A DNA stretch of 64,000 bases, from positions 40,720 to 104,719 of the forward strand of contig NZ_JASITD010000015.1 of assembly GCF_030063445.1 (NCBI RefSeq). Direction: 5' to 3'. Positions within the stretch are counted from its first letter, which is position 1; each line of letters starts with the position of its first letter. Positions 36,295-45,345 of this stretch are shown here, in pieces. This stretch comes from Hymenobacter sp. H14-R3 (GTDB lineage: Bacteria; Bacteroidota; Bacteroidia; Cytophagales; Hymenobacteraceae). The position numbers were made by a program, and so were the translations under genes. The notes beneath the pieces are model-generated. The model did not search any database. It worked only from the letters and a program-made list of their open reading frames with translations, and had not been told where the DNA came from.

Positions 36295-37191
36295 TTACAG
36301 CGACTTTGCCTCGCGCCAGCTGAACTCGGGCTCGTAGCCCAGCACGCGACGCGCCTTTTCGATGGAGAGCAGGGTTTCGTGCTCGCCCAACTCTTTTTTC
36401 ACCGGTACGCTGGGGAACGTCTTGGCCATCAGCTCAGTAGAGGAAGTCGTCATCACGGTGTCGGCGTTGGCGATGATGAAGGGGTGCATGCCAGTGGCCT
36501 CCCACTCGATGGCCTTGCGGATGGCCTGCGCGCCGTCGCGGGCGTCGATGTAGGCCCACATATTCCACTTGCGCTCCTCGGGGTCGTCGTTGTAGGCCGG
36601 GAATTTGGCGTAGTCGGCGGGTTGCATCACGTTCGAGAAGCGCAGGCCCACGAGCTTGAGGGCCGGGGTTTGGTAGCAGAACTGGCGGGCCATGTCCTCC
36701 ATCAGCACCTTGGCCAGGGCGTAGGCGCTTTTGGCGCGCAGCGGGTAGTCTTCGTCCACGGGCGCGTAGGGCGCGTCGTTCTCAAAGGGCTCGCCCAGCG
36801 TGGTTTCGCTGCTGGCCCAGACAACGTTGTGAATGCCCAGCCGGCGGGCGGCCTCGAAGATGTTGTAGGTGCCCATGAGGTTGTTTTGAAACAAATGGGC
36901 ATCGGGGTACTGGCGCGGGGTGGGGAAGGCCGCCAGGTGCACAATGGCATCGAAGGCCTGCGGGCCTACGCCCGCATGAATCTCAATGCCCTTGGAGGAG
37001 AGCGCATCCAGCGTCTGGCCAAAGTCGGACAAGTCGGCGATGATGTGCGGAATGCCTTTTTCGGGGGCCACGATATCGACCACGAACACGTCGTAGCCGT
37101 GGGCTTGCAGGTCGGCCACGCAGGCCTGGCCCAGCTTGCCGGTGCCGCCGGTTACGAGCACGCGCTTGGCAGCAGAGGGGGAAGTTGACAT
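36295..37191 (-). CDS. NAD-dependent epimerase/dehydratase (extended SDR)
   Basis: A 298-residue extended short-chain dehydrogenase. The NAD-binding glycine motif is VTGGTGKLG (residues 13-21). The active site is seen as SSETTLG and YALAKVL (the Tyr-x-x-x-Lys pair). Substrate-domain segments such as LRFSNVMQPADY and MWAYIDARDGAQAI are typical of UDP-sugar-like epimerases, but the exact substrate is unknown. It sits alone on the minus strand between a strong terminator and a 200-bp gap with no recognisable features. Confidence 0.87.
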   Translation of the reverse strand: MSTSPSAAKRVLVTGGTGKLGQACVADLQAHGYDVFVVDIVAPEKGIPHIIADLSDFGQTLDALSSKGIEIHAGVGPQAFDAIVHLAAFPTPRQYPDAHLFQNNLMGTYNIFEAARRLGIHNVVWASSETTLGEPFENDAPYAPVDEDYPLRAKSAYALAKVLMEDMARQFCYQTPALKLVGLRFSNVMQPADYAKFPAYNDDPEERKWNMWAYIDARDGAQAIRKAIEWEATGMHPFIIANADTVMTTSSTELMAKTFPSVPVKKELGEHETLLSIEKARRVLGYEPEFSWREAKSL

Positions 37192-37392
37192 AAAGGAGCA
37201 GTTACGAATACGGGGCGGCCCGGGCCACCTGGCCCGCCGGCTGCGCCCCGTGCTTTCAGTACGGCAGAACGGGAGCTGCTGCCGAAACTGTTTCTATAAC
37301 TAACTACTAGTAAGTCAATAAATTAGCCAATGGTTGAGGTTGATAGGAAAGCCGGCCGCACCCCGCGCCTAACCTGGCCGCCCAGCCGCCCG

Positions 37393-40005
37393 CTAAAACC
37401 GGAAACCGGCCGAGATGTAGGGGTACGCGCCTTCCTCCGAAAAGCCCACCACGGCCTGCACCAGCAGCAGCTGGGCGGGCAAAAAGTAGAGGCCGCCGCC
37501 GTAGCCGTTGTGCCACTTCTGCGACTGCTCCTCGGGCGACCACACCCGGCCAATGTCGTGAAAAGCCACCACGCCCAGCGTGCCCGGCAGCAGGTAGGAC
37601 GTAAAGTCGAGCAGCTTCAGACGCAGCTCTAAGTTGTTGAAGGCCATGCTTTTACCCGTGAAGCGCCAGCGGTAGTAGCCGCGCAGGTTTTGGGCCCCGC
37701 CCAGCTTGAGCTGCTGAAAGTAGGTGGCATCGCCCAGCGTGGTGCCGCCGCCGGTGCGGTTGGCAAGCACGAGGCTGGAGTCGCGCAGAGGGTTGGCGTA
37801 GAAGGTAAATTCGGTGAGGGCCTGCCCGAAGGTGTGGCGGTCGGCATCGAGGCGGTGGAGGCCGGTGACGGTGGTGGCCCAGTACACGCCGCGGTGCGAT
37901 ACCAGCTCCTTGTCGCGGGTGTCGAGGGTGGCGCTGGCCACCAGGCCGGCGTAGGCCTGGCGGCTGAATACGGCCTCCGCGGGGTGCTGCTGGGCGTAGA
38001 GGCCCAGGTAGCGCTGCTCGTTTTTCTCGTCGGAGGCGGTGTAGTACTGGGCCACCCCGCCGGCGCTCACCCGCCACTGCTGGTAGGTGTGGGCCAGGCG
38101 CACGTCGGCGCTCAGCAGGTTGTACACGCCCCGGTAGTAGCGAATGCGCCGGGCGCCGGAGTTGGCAAACTCGGTTTGGTTGCCCACCCCGAAGAAGTTG
38201 TTGTTATAGTTAGGGCCTTTCGATAATACATTGACCAGTAAATCATTGCCCGCCAAGGCGCGCTTAAAGTCGCCGGTGTAGTTGAGCAGCAGCGAGTTGT
38301 TGCCAAAGCCATAGTTCACCAGTAGGCTCTGGCGGGCGGCGTAGGGCTCTTTGCGGAAGCCCTGCTTGACATAGATGAAATTGCCAATGAGCTGAAAGCC
38401 ATAGTCGCGGCTGTAGCCGGCCAGCAGCAGCGGTTGCAGGTAGCTGTAGCGGAAGCTGGTTTTGTTGAGCTGGTTAACGGTGGTATCGCGGGAGGTGCGC
38501 AGGCGCGCCTGGCGGGCGGCGGGCAGCTGGTTGGGCTCATCCGAGCGGTCATACACCGTGAGCTTGCGGCGCGGCGCCACCTCGGGGGCTACGGTGAAGG
38601 TATCGTTGCCATCGCCCCCAATCAGGCGCACCCGAATGGCCGAACGCGCCGCACCCGCTACCGTAAAGCTATCGGCCCCACCCAGCCCGTAGAGGCGCAG
38701 CTCGTCGGTGTCGGCCGGGTCGAAGGTGCGCTGGTAGCGCACGTCGCCCGCGCTGCCATCCTTTTTGCGCTTGCTGATGGTGACCTCGATGCGCCCCCCG
38801 GGCTGGTGCACCACGGCCACATCCTCGCGCTTATCGGAGGCCGGGATGTCCACCGTTTTGGCCAGAAAGCGGTAGTATTTCAGGGCCTGCGGGCCCAGGC
38901 AATCGCGGCGGGCGCGCAGGTTGTGGGCCAGCTCGGGGCCGCTAAGCTGGTAGATGTTGCGCGGCATGCGGGCCAGCGCGCGGGCCAGGAGGCTGTCGGG
39001 CAGGTGCTGCTGCACGTAGGCAATCTGGGTGCGCCAGTCGGCCTCGCTCAGCTCGTTGAGGAAGTAGCGGTCAAAGTACCGCGCCTTGGTGTTCCAGCGG
39101 TTGATGGACCGGATGCGGGGGCCGTAGCCCTGCACGTTGGCCATGAGCAAGTGGCGCGACAAAACCCACGGAAAAAGGCCCGACGGCTTGTAAAACACGT
39201 GGTCGCGGTCGCGCGGCACGGGCTCATACAGGCTGCCCTTGGGGCCCTTGGTACGCTCCCAGCGCCACTGGTCCTCGTGGCGGTCGTAGTCGCCGAGCAG
39301 CATGTCGAGCAGGCGGGCGCGCAGCACGGTTGCCTGGTTCACGCGGTTGTCGTTGTCCTTCTGGAGCCGGTTCTGGGCCTTCTCCGTGTTGTCGGTTTTG
39401 TCGGCGTCCAGCGGCTCGCGCTCCTCAAACAGAAACACCTGGTTGGCAAAGTCCTGGCGGTACTCGCCCAGCGCGGGGTCGTCGGGCACGTACACCACCT
39501 GGGGGTTGGCGTGCGGAATGCCCAGCGCCTGGGCCAGCGGCGGCACGGCCAGCGCGGCGTAGGGGTGCGAGGTCGACACCTGGTCCTGCAAAATATCCTT
39601 GGCGATGGTGGGCCGCAGGGCAAGCGGCAGGCCCCGCTCGGGGTACTTCTGAATGGTGCGCAGCACCCACTGCTGGCCGCTGGCATCCTGCATACGCAGC
39701 GACTTGGTTTGCAGGCCGCCGCCGCGCTGCACAATGGTGAGCCCGCCCTTTTCGGTGGCCAGGCGAAACACCGGCAGCCTGACCGGGGCCGCCCACAGCG
39801 CCCGGTAGCTCTCGCCAAACAAGCGCCGGTGCACCTTCGATACCTCATTGTAGGTGGGCTCAATGGCCACCGTAATGCTGTCGGCGGAGGCCGCTGTTTG
39901 GGCTACGGCCTGGGTAGCAATCAGGAGTAAAGCAGCTAGTAGAACGCGCGGTGAAAAAAAAGCATAAGGCGTAATAAAAAACATAAGCACAAGTAAGAGG
40001 CACAT
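37393..40005 (-). CDS. Outer-membrane barrel protein with kinase-like N-terminal domain
   Basis: An 870-residue exported protein. The signal peptide ends at VAQ (residue 36). The C-terminal third (from about residue 540) is a beta-barrel of the BamA/surface-antigen type, ending in the aromatic signature FRF. The N-terminal region carries GDYDRHEDQW (238-247) and PRDRDHVF (264-271). That spacing recalls the catalytic and metal-binding motifs of atypical kinases such as HipA, FAM20 and CotH. Between the two lies a short acidic repeat (GGDGNDTF, about residue 475) resembling an RTX calcium site. A later ATG at 39984 is possible. The kinase idea is inference. Confidence 0.75.
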   Translation of the reverse strand: MCLLLVLMFFITPYAFFSPRVLLAALLLIATQAVAQTAASADSITVAIEPTYNEVSKVHRRLFGESYRALWAAPVRLPVFRLATEKGGLTIVQRGGGLQTKSLRMQDASGQQWVLRTIQKYPERGLPLALRPTIAKDILQDQVSTSHPYAALAVPPLAQALGIPHANPQVVYVPDDPALGEYRQDFANQVFLFEEREPLDADKTDNTEKAQNRLQKDNDNRVNQATVLRARLLDMLLGDYDRHEDQWRWERTKGPKGSLYEPVPRDRDHVFYKPSGLFPWVLSRHLLMANVQGYGPRIRSINRWNTKARYFDRYFLNELSEADWRTQIAYVQQHLPDSLLARALARMPRNIYQLSGPELAHNLRARRDCLGPQALKYYRFLAKTVDIPASDKREDVAVVHQPGGRIEVTISKRKKDGSAGDVRYQRTFDPADTDELRLYGLGGADSFTVAGAARSAIRVRLIGGDGNDTFTVAPEVAPRRKLTVYDRSDEPNQLPAARQARLRTSRDTTVNQLNKTSFRYSYLQPLLLAGYSRDYGFQLIGNFIYVKQGFRKEPYAARQSLLVNYGFGNNSLLLNYTGDFKRALAGNDLLVNVLSKGPNYNNNFFGVGNQTEFANSGARRIRYYRGVYNLLSADVRLAHTYQQWRVSAGGVAQYYTASDEKNEQRYLGLYAQQHPAEAVFSRQAYAGLVASATLDTRDKELVSHRGVYWATTVTGLHRLDADRHTFGQALTEFTFYANPLRDSSLVLANRTGGGTTLGDATYFQQLKLGGAQNLRGYYRWRFTGKSMAFNNLELRLKLLDFTSYLLPGTLGVVAFHDIGRVWSPEEQSQKWHNGYGGGLYFLPAQLLLVQAVVGFSEEGAYPYISAGFRF

Positions 40006-40176
40006 AAAGCCAGTTTAGCGGGCTAGTAAACAGGGGGGAGGATAGCGTAGGCCGCGCCGGCCAGGGAGCTGGTCTGAGGGCATTATGAAGGAATTCTGTA
40101 GCAAAAATAAGCGCTGCCATTCGCTCGCCGGGCTGCTAAAGCCTCCTGCTGCCTAATCCGGCCTCTCTCCCCGGCT

Positions 40177-40184
40177 TACCTTTG
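40177..40184 (+). promoter_or_regulatory. Candidate promoter -7 box for the transglutaminase gene
   Basis: TACCTTTG matches TAnnTTTG, 31 bases before the ATG at 40216. Confidence 0.5.
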
Positions 40185-40215
40185 CCAGTTGATTCCTAGT
40201 GCTTTTGCCCTTCTT

Positions 40216-41208
40216 ATGAAAAACCTGCTGCTCGCCGCTATTGCGCTGCTGCTCACGGCGGCCACCCCGGCCACTGCCCCGGTTGCACCGCGTAGCCGCG
40301 CGTTTCAATTATTGTGCCGGGCCACGGTGCCCGTGCCCGCCACCGGCACCAAAACGGTGGAGCTGTGGATGCCCGTGCCCCACTCCGATAAGAGCCAGGA
40401 CGTGCGCGACCTCCACGTAGAGGCCGGCGCGCCCTACACCGTCGAAACTGACCAGTACGGCAACCAGGTGCTGCACCTCAAGCCGGCCGCCGTGCCCACG
40501 GTGCCGCTGGTGGTCACGCTCACGGCCCGCATCACGCGCCGCGAGCACCTCAACCTACGCGCCACCGACGACCACGCCCCCGCCGAAACCGAAGCCCGCG
40601 ACCCCAACCTGGCCCGCTGGCTGGCCCCCGACCGCCTCGTGCCCCTCGATTTCAAAATAAAGGCCCAGGCCCAGGAAGTGGTGAACAAGGCCGGGGCCAA
40701 AACCGACCTGCAAAAGGCCCGTGCCATCTACGAGCACGTGGTGAGCACCGTGACCTACGACAAAACCGGCCAGGGCTGGGGCCGCGGCGATATCTACTAC
40801 GCCTGCGATGCGCGGCGTGGTAACTGCACTGATTTTCACGCCATTGTGATTGGCTATTGCCGGGCGCTGGGCATTCCGGCGCGCTTCAGCATTGGGCTGC
40901 CGCTGCCCACCGAGCGCGGCAAGGGCGAAATAAAGGGCTACCACTGCTGGGCCGAATTCTTCACCAAGCAAACCGGCTGGGTGCCCGTCGATGCCTCCGA
41001 GGCCGCCAAAAACCCCGATAAGCGCAACTACTTCTTCGGCGCGCACGACGAAAACCGCGTCGAGTTCACCCGCGGCCGCGACCTCACCCTCACGCCCAAG
41101 CAGGCCGGCCCGCCCCTCAACTACTTCGTGTATCCCTACGCCGAGGCCGACGGCCAGCCGCTGGAAGTGGCGCGCACCTACACCTTCGAGGACGTAACCG
41201 CGAAGTAG
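40216..41208 (+). CDS. Secreted transglutaminase-like protein
   Basis: A 330-residue exported protein of the transglutaminase-core superfamily. The signal peptide covers the first 20-25 residues. The catalytic triad is visible: Cys204 in GNCTDFHA, His243 in YHCWAEF and Asp259 in PVDASEA. Bacterial members are mostly cysteine peptidases or of unknown role, and true cross-linking is uncommon. I start at the ATG at 40216; an upstream TTG at 40189 falls next to the promoter box. It diverges from the barrel protein and converges on an aldo/keto reductase. Confidence 0.87.
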   Translation: MKNLLLAAIALLLTAATPATAPVAPRSRAFQLLCRATVPVPATGTKTVELWMPVPHSDKSQDVRDLHVEAGAPYTVETDQYGNQVLHLKPAAVPTVPLVVTLTARITRREHLNLRATDDHAPAETEARDPNLARWLAPDRLVPLDFKIKAQAQEVVNKAGAKTDLQKARAIYEHVVSTVTYDKTGQGWGRGDIYYACDARRGNCTDFHAIVIGYCRALGIPARFSIGLPLPTERGKGEIKGYHCWAEFFTKQTGWVPVDASEAAKNPDKRNYFFGAHDENRVEFTRGRDLTLTPKQAGPPLNYFVYPYAEADGQPLEVARTYTFEDVTAK

Positions 41209-41230
41209 GCCCGGCCCGGCCACGCGAGGG

Positions 41231-41360
41231 TTTAGGGCGATTTCGGAGTTGGTGAATAGTAGCGCGGACTTTCAGTCCGCGAGTAAACGGGCTATTTTAC
41301 TCACGGACTGAAAGTCCGCGCTACTTCTGCCGCTGTATACCAACTCCGAAACTGCTCTAA
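41231..41360. repeat. Nested inverted repeats (outer dyad around a family A pair)
   Basis: The inner pair is family A, arms 41258-41285 and 41298-41325 with one mismatch. It sits inside an outer dyad of about 22 bases (41232-41253 and 41339-41360, containing TTTCGGAGTTGGT) with three mismatches. The whole lies between two convergent genes, so it looks like one element inserted into the spacer of another. Confidence 0.8.
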
Positions 41361-41410
41361 CCCGCTCGCCCGCTAAAAAAGGGTCTTTTGCATAAGTTTC
41401 AAACGCATAG

Positions 41411-41442
41411 AAAGAGGCCGCCCTGGTTGGGGCGGCCTCTTT
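41411..41442. terminator. Bidirectional terminator after the aldo/keto reductase
   Basis: Perfect 13-base arms AAAGAGGCCGCCC (41411-41423) and complement (41430-41442), six-base loop, T-rich flank. It lies 22 bases past the stop of the minus-strand gene. Confidence 0.85.
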
Positions 41443-41463
41443 GGTAGTGGGCTGGCTGCGCGG

Positions 41464-42426
41464 TTACGCGGCGTTGGTGGGCGCTTGCAGCTCGGCCACG
41501 TCGGCGGCACTCAGCCGCACGTCCATGGCCTTGGTCAGCTCCTGCACCTGCTCGGGGCTGGTGCCGCTGGCGATGGGGGCCGTGATGCCGGGCGCCTGCA
41601 TGAGCCAGGCCAGCGCTACCTGCGCCTGGTTCACGCCGTGGCGGTCGGCCACGGCGTCGAGGGCTTTTAGAATCTGGAAGCCTTTGTTGTTCAGATACTT
41701 CTTACCAATGCCGTCGCCGCGCTGGCTTTTCTTGAGGTCGGCTTCGCTGCGGTACTTGCCGGTGAGAAAGCCCGAGGCCAGCCCGAAATACGGAATTACG
41801 CCAATGCCGCTGGCCTGCACAATGGGCAGGTCGTCGTGCTCAAAGGTTTCGTGCGCGTAGAGGTTATACTCGGGCTGGAGGCTTTCGTAACGCGGCAGGC
41901 CGTTTTTGCCGCCCGCGTCGAGGGCCGCTTGCAGGCGGGCGGGCTTGAAGTTGCTGGCCCCGATGGCCCGGATTTTTCCTTCCTTCAGCAGCTCGGCGTA
42001 GGCTTCGAGCGGCTCGGTTACGGGCAGGCTTTCGTCGTCCTGGTGGCTCTGGTAAAGGTCAATATAGTCGGTTTGGAGGCGGCGTAAGGAGTCCTCAATA
42101 GCCTGCTTGATGCGGGCTTTCGAGAGGCCTTTTTTATCGGGGCCCAGTTCCATGCCCACTTTGCTGAAAATCAGCACATCGTCGCGGCGGCCGCGCTGGG
42201 CCAGCCACTTGCCCAGTACGGTTTCCGACTGCCCGCCGCCTTCGTGGCCGGGCACCCAGGCCGAGTACACGTCGGCGGTGTCAATGGCGTTGCCGCCGCC
42301 CGCCACAAAGGCATCGAGCACGGCAAAGGAAGTCTTTTCGTCGGCCGTCCAGCCAAATACGTTGCCGCCCAGCACGAGCGGGGCGATGTGCAGGCCCGAG
42401 TGGCCGAGTTCACGGTGAGCAGTCAT
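41464..42426 (-). CDS. Aldo/keto reductase
   Basis: NADPH-dependent TIM-barrel reductase of about 320 residues. The catalytic tetrad is represented by DTADVYSAW (Asp, Tyr), the lysine in LIFSKVGME, and the histidine in DLYQSHQDD. The substrate family resembles the YdhF/IolS-like group that acts on small aldehydes and ketones, but the substrate is not determinable. I start at the ATG at 42426 (MTAHRELGHSGL); a longer frame to 42468 lacks conservation. A good terminator lies just downstream. Confidence 0.9.
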   Translation of the reverse strand: MTAHRELGHSGLHIAPLVLGGNVFGWTADEKTSFAVLDAFVAGGGNAIDTADVYSAWVPGHEGGGQSETVLGKWLAQRGRRDDVLIFSKVGMELGPDKKGLSKARIKQAIEDSLRRLQTDYIDLYQSHQDDESLPVTEPLEAYAELLKEGKIRAIGASNFKPARLQAALDAGGKNGLPRYESLQPEYNLYAHETFEHDDLPIVQASGIGVIPYFGLASGFLTGKYRSEADLKKSQRGDGIGKKYLNNKGFQILKALDAVADRHGVNQAQVALAWLMQAPGITAPIASGTSPEQVQELTKAMDVRLSAADVAELQAPTNAA

Positions 42427-42689
42427 TATCTTATGGAAAAGGAGGAGTTGGAAAGGGCCGCCGCGCACGGCGGCCGCGGTAGTGTATAACTCCCCGGCGC
42501 GGTTTGGGTTGCCTCCTGGGGCGGGTGGCCGCCCGCCGGTGCGCGGGCTGGCGAGTAGCTACTTGACGCTTTTATCGTGCCTGGCCGCGGCAAAAACGTA
42601 TGGTTCTTAACGGGGTACGTCGTTCTACCCCGCCCGGCGTTGCCACGGGTTGGCCGGCCGCATCCAGGCCATCGTTTTTGCACTGCCCT

Positions 42690-43925
42690 ATGAGTGAGGC
42701 TTTTCGCGCGTTTCGCAGCCGCAATTTCTGCTTGTTTTTTGCCGGGCAGTCTTTGTCGCTGCTGGGCACCTGGATGCAGAAAACGGCGGTGAGCTGGGTG
42801 GTCTATGCCCAAACGCAGTCCAAGTTTATGCTGGGCGTGAGCGTGTTTGCTACGCTCTTCCCGTCGGCCGTGTTTTCGCTGCTGGGGGGCGTCGTGTCCG
42901 ACCGCTACTCGCGCTACCGGGTGCTGCTGGCCACGCAGGTGCTCTCGATGGTGCAGGCCGTGCTGCTGACGCTGGCCGTGGTGTGGCAGCACGATGGGGT
43001 GGTGGCCATCATTGCCCTGAGCGCGGTGCTGGGCATCATCAACGCCTTCGACGTGCCGGCCCGGCAGTCGCTGGTCTACGACCTGGTGGACGATAAGGAG
43101 GACGTGCCCAACGCGGTGGCCCTCAACTCAACCATGCTCAACCTGAGCAAGCTGCTGGGGCCGGCCGTGGCGGGCCTGGCCATCGAGCGGCTGGGGGCGG
43201 CCGCCTGCTTCGGGCTGAATGCGGTTAGCTTCGTGGCCGTTATCGGGTCGCTGCTGGCGCTGCGGCTGCCCGCCTACGTAGCCAAGCCGCGCACCCAGGC
43301 CCTGCTGGCCGAGCTGGCCGACGGCTTCCGCTACGTGCGCGATACGCCCGATATCCGCTTCATTATCAGCACGCTGGGCCTGATGGCGCTGCTGGTGCTA
43401 CCCTTCACCGCCCTCATGCCGGTGTATGCGAAGGATATCTTTCGGGGCACCGCCACCACCTTCGGCGTGCTCGACGGCGCCATTGGGCTGGGCGGCCTGG
43501 GGGCGGCGCTCTACCTGACGTCGCTGCCGCCGAGCGCCGATTTGCATAAGGTAATGACCGTCAACACATTTGTGCTGGGCGCGGGGCTGCTGCTGTTTGC
43601 CTACACGCCGTGGTACTGGCTGGCGCTGGCCTTCCTGGTGGGGGGCGCCTTTGGTATGATGGCCCAGATTACCCTCAACGTGACGCTGCTGCAAACCACG
43701 GTGCTGCCGGCCATGCGCGGTCGCGTCATCAGCCTCTACGTGCTGGTGTACACCACCGCGCTGCCGCTGGGCAGCCTGGTGGTGGGGGCGGCCGCCGGGC
43801 GCTTCGGCGTGCGGGCCACCGTGCTGGCCGAGGGCGTGCTGGCCTTGCTCATCGGCCTGCTCTACCTGCGCCATTTGCGCCAGATGCCGGCGGCTTCCGG
43901 GTTGGAATTAAAAATGAAGAATTAA
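42690..43925 (+). CDS. MFS transporter (EntS-like exporter)
   Basis: A 411-residue twelve-helix major facilitator. The inter-helix 2-3 motif is GGVVSDRYSRYRVL, and FDVPARQSLVYDLVD is typical of the enterobactin-exporter-like MFS group (MFS_3). The start is the ATG at 42690 (MSEAFRAFRSRNFCLFFAG); the frame continues 90 bases upstream without conserved sequence. It probably exports a small molecule or drug. No biosynthetic genes are nearby. It diverges from the aldo/keto reductase. Confidence 0.87.
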   Translation: MSEAFRAFRSRNFCLFFAGQSLSLLGTWMQKTAVSWVVYAQTQSKFMLGVSVFATLFPSAVFSLLGGVVSDRYSRYRVLLATQVLSMVQAVLLTLAVVWQHDGVVAIIALSAVLGIINAFDVPARQSLVYDLVDDKEDVPNAVALNSTMLNLSKLLGPAVAGLAIERLGAAACFGLNAVSFVAVIGSLLALRLPAYVAKPRTQALLAELADGFRYVRDTPDIRFIISTLGLMALLVLPFTALMPVYAKDIFRGTATTFGVLDGAIGLGGLGAALYLTSLPPSADLHKVMTVNTFVLGAGLLLFAYTPWYWLALAFLVGGAFGMMAQITLNVTLLQTTVLPAMRGRVISLYVLVYTTALPLGSLVVGAAAGRFGVRATVLAEGVLALLIGLLYLRHLRQMPAASGLELKMKN

Positions 43926-43970
43926 AAGTAAGCCCGGTCTTCATGTTCAATTTCCCTAAAACCCGCGTTC

Positions 43971-44918
43971 CTACTCCGTCAGCACCAGCAGCAGGCCTTG
44001 CAGCTCCTGGTTAAGCAGGCGCACCGCCGATTGCAGCTCGTTGAGCATGTTGGCGCGCACCGTGAGCTGGTTGGCCGAGTACCGGCCGCCGGGGCCAAAC
44101 AGCAAGCCGGCCAGCGCTTTACCCTTGGGAGAATCGGGCTGGTCGAGTTGGCCGTAGTGCGTCCAGCGCTAGCGCGTGTTGTGGGCCAGCGCCGTTTGGC
44201 CCTGGTTGCTGAAGGCCGGCTCGGTGAGCAAGTACCACACGCTGGGCGGAAACACGGCGGAGGTCGGCTGCTCGCCCCACACCTCGGCCAGCAGGTTGCG
44301 CGGATGGTCAAACTCGGCGGTGTGGCCGCCCGTGAGCGTGAGCAGGCCCAGCCCCGCCGCCAGCAGCCCGCCCCCGATGCCAAAGGCATACTGGCCTGGC
44401 GTACTGCCGATAACCGTAGTGCCGATGCCGCTGGCCGCCCCCACGCTGATAGACAGTACGTTGAGCTGTTGGATGCGGCGGTCGTCCTGCTCTTTGAGGT
44501 AGCCCGCCACCTGGTCGGCGCGCTCGCCCTCGCAGTCGAGCTCGGCGGCTACGCTGGCCACGGTGGTGCTCACCAGCGCCACCTGCGCCAGTAGTTGTTG
44601 GCGCTGGCGCAGCACGGCTACCTCGGGGCCCGGGCCGGGCTGCTGGCGGGCCTGGGCCTCCAGGGCCAGCAGGGTTTGCAGCGCGGGCAAAATGCCGGCC
44701 GCGTTGGCCGTGAGCAGGTTGCGGCGCGGGTAGCGCGCCAGCAGCGCCGGTGTGAGGGCCGCCTCAAAGTCGGCCTTGGGCGTGTAGGCCGGGTTGTAGC
44801 GGTAGGGTAGGGGCGGGTCGCAGTAGCCGGCCGCCGCCAGCAGGCGTGGGGCCGGCCGGCTGCCAGCGCAGCCAGCCAGGGCCAGCAGTACTAAAAAACC
44901 AACGGAGCCTTTGCGCAT
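43971..44918 (-). pseudogene. Lipoprotein gene interrupted by an in-frame amber codon
   Basis: The gene starts at 44918 with a clear lipobox (LALAGC, Cys17) and reads 249 codons to a TAG at 44171-44169. Beyond that stop the same frame stays open for another 65 codons, with protein-like sequence (WTHYGQLDQPDSPKGKALAG, then LTVRANMLNELQSAVRLLNQ), and ends at a second TAG at 43971. The total, 316 codons, is an exact multiple of three. So a single nonsense change has probably removed the last fifth. The body is mostly helical with a Gly-rich hydrophobic segment at about residues 158-186. It lies 3 bp downstream of the VOC gene. Confidence 0.75.
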
Positions 44919-44921
44919 AGA

Positions 44922-45314
44922 TTACCCTTCGTAAAGCTCCAGCGGCAGGCCGTCGGGGTCGCTGAAAAAGGTGAAGCGCCGGCCCGTAAACTCGTCAGTG
45001 CGAATGGGTTCGCACGCTACCCGCTGCGCTTCGAGGTGCCGGATGGCCGCCGCCACGTCGGGCACCGCAAAGGCCAGGTGGCGCAGGCCCGCCGCCTCGG
45101 GCCGGCTGGCGCGGGGCGGCGGGCTGGGGAAGGAAAATAGCTCGATAACGTACTGGTTGCCAATGGCCAGGTCGAGCTTGTAGGATGCGCGCTCGGCGCG
45201 GTGCACCTCCCGAATGATTTCCAGCCCCAGCACCTCGGTATAAAACGCCTTCGAGGCGGCGTAGTCGGTACAGATAATGGCGATGTGGTGCACGCCCAGC
45301 AGAGAAATAGCCAT
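44922..45314 (-). CDS. VOC-family protein (glyoxalase/dioxygenase fold)
   Basis: A 130-residue single-domain VOC protein of the YaeR type. It shows the paired beta-alpha-beta-beta-beta modules: LGVHHIAIICTDYAASKAFY and LRHLAFAVPDVAAAIRHLEA. Likely metal ligands are His in HHIAI and HLAF and Glu in VIELFSF and LPLELYE. Substrate unknown. I use the ATG at 45314. It is followed after 3 bp by the broken lipoprotein gene. A short family B hairpin lies just upstream. Confidence 0.88.
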   Translation of the reverse strand: MAISLLGVHHIAIICTDYAASKAFYTEVLGLEIIREVHRAERASYKLDLAIGNQYVIELFSFPSPPPRASRPEAAGLRHLAFAVPDVAAAIRHLEAQRVACEPIRTDEFTGRRFTFFSDPDGLPLELYEG

Positions 45315-45323
45315 GACGCGAAT

Positions 45324-45344
45324 GTAGCGCAAGCTTTACGCTAC
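45324..45344. repeat. Short hairpin, family B
   Basis: GTAGCGCAAGCTTTACGCTAC, a 21-base near-perfect dyad, lies between the nitroreductase stop (45346) and the VOC start. On the minus strand it contains a TACATTCG box close to TAnnTTTG, so it may also carry the VOC promoter. Confidence 0.55.
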
Positions 45345-45345
45345 G

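Noticed and set aside
43979..44389. Separate minus-strand gene at the end of the broken lipoprotein locus
   Set aside because: It is in another frame. The frame of the lipoprotein itself reads on sensibly past the amber codon to 43971.
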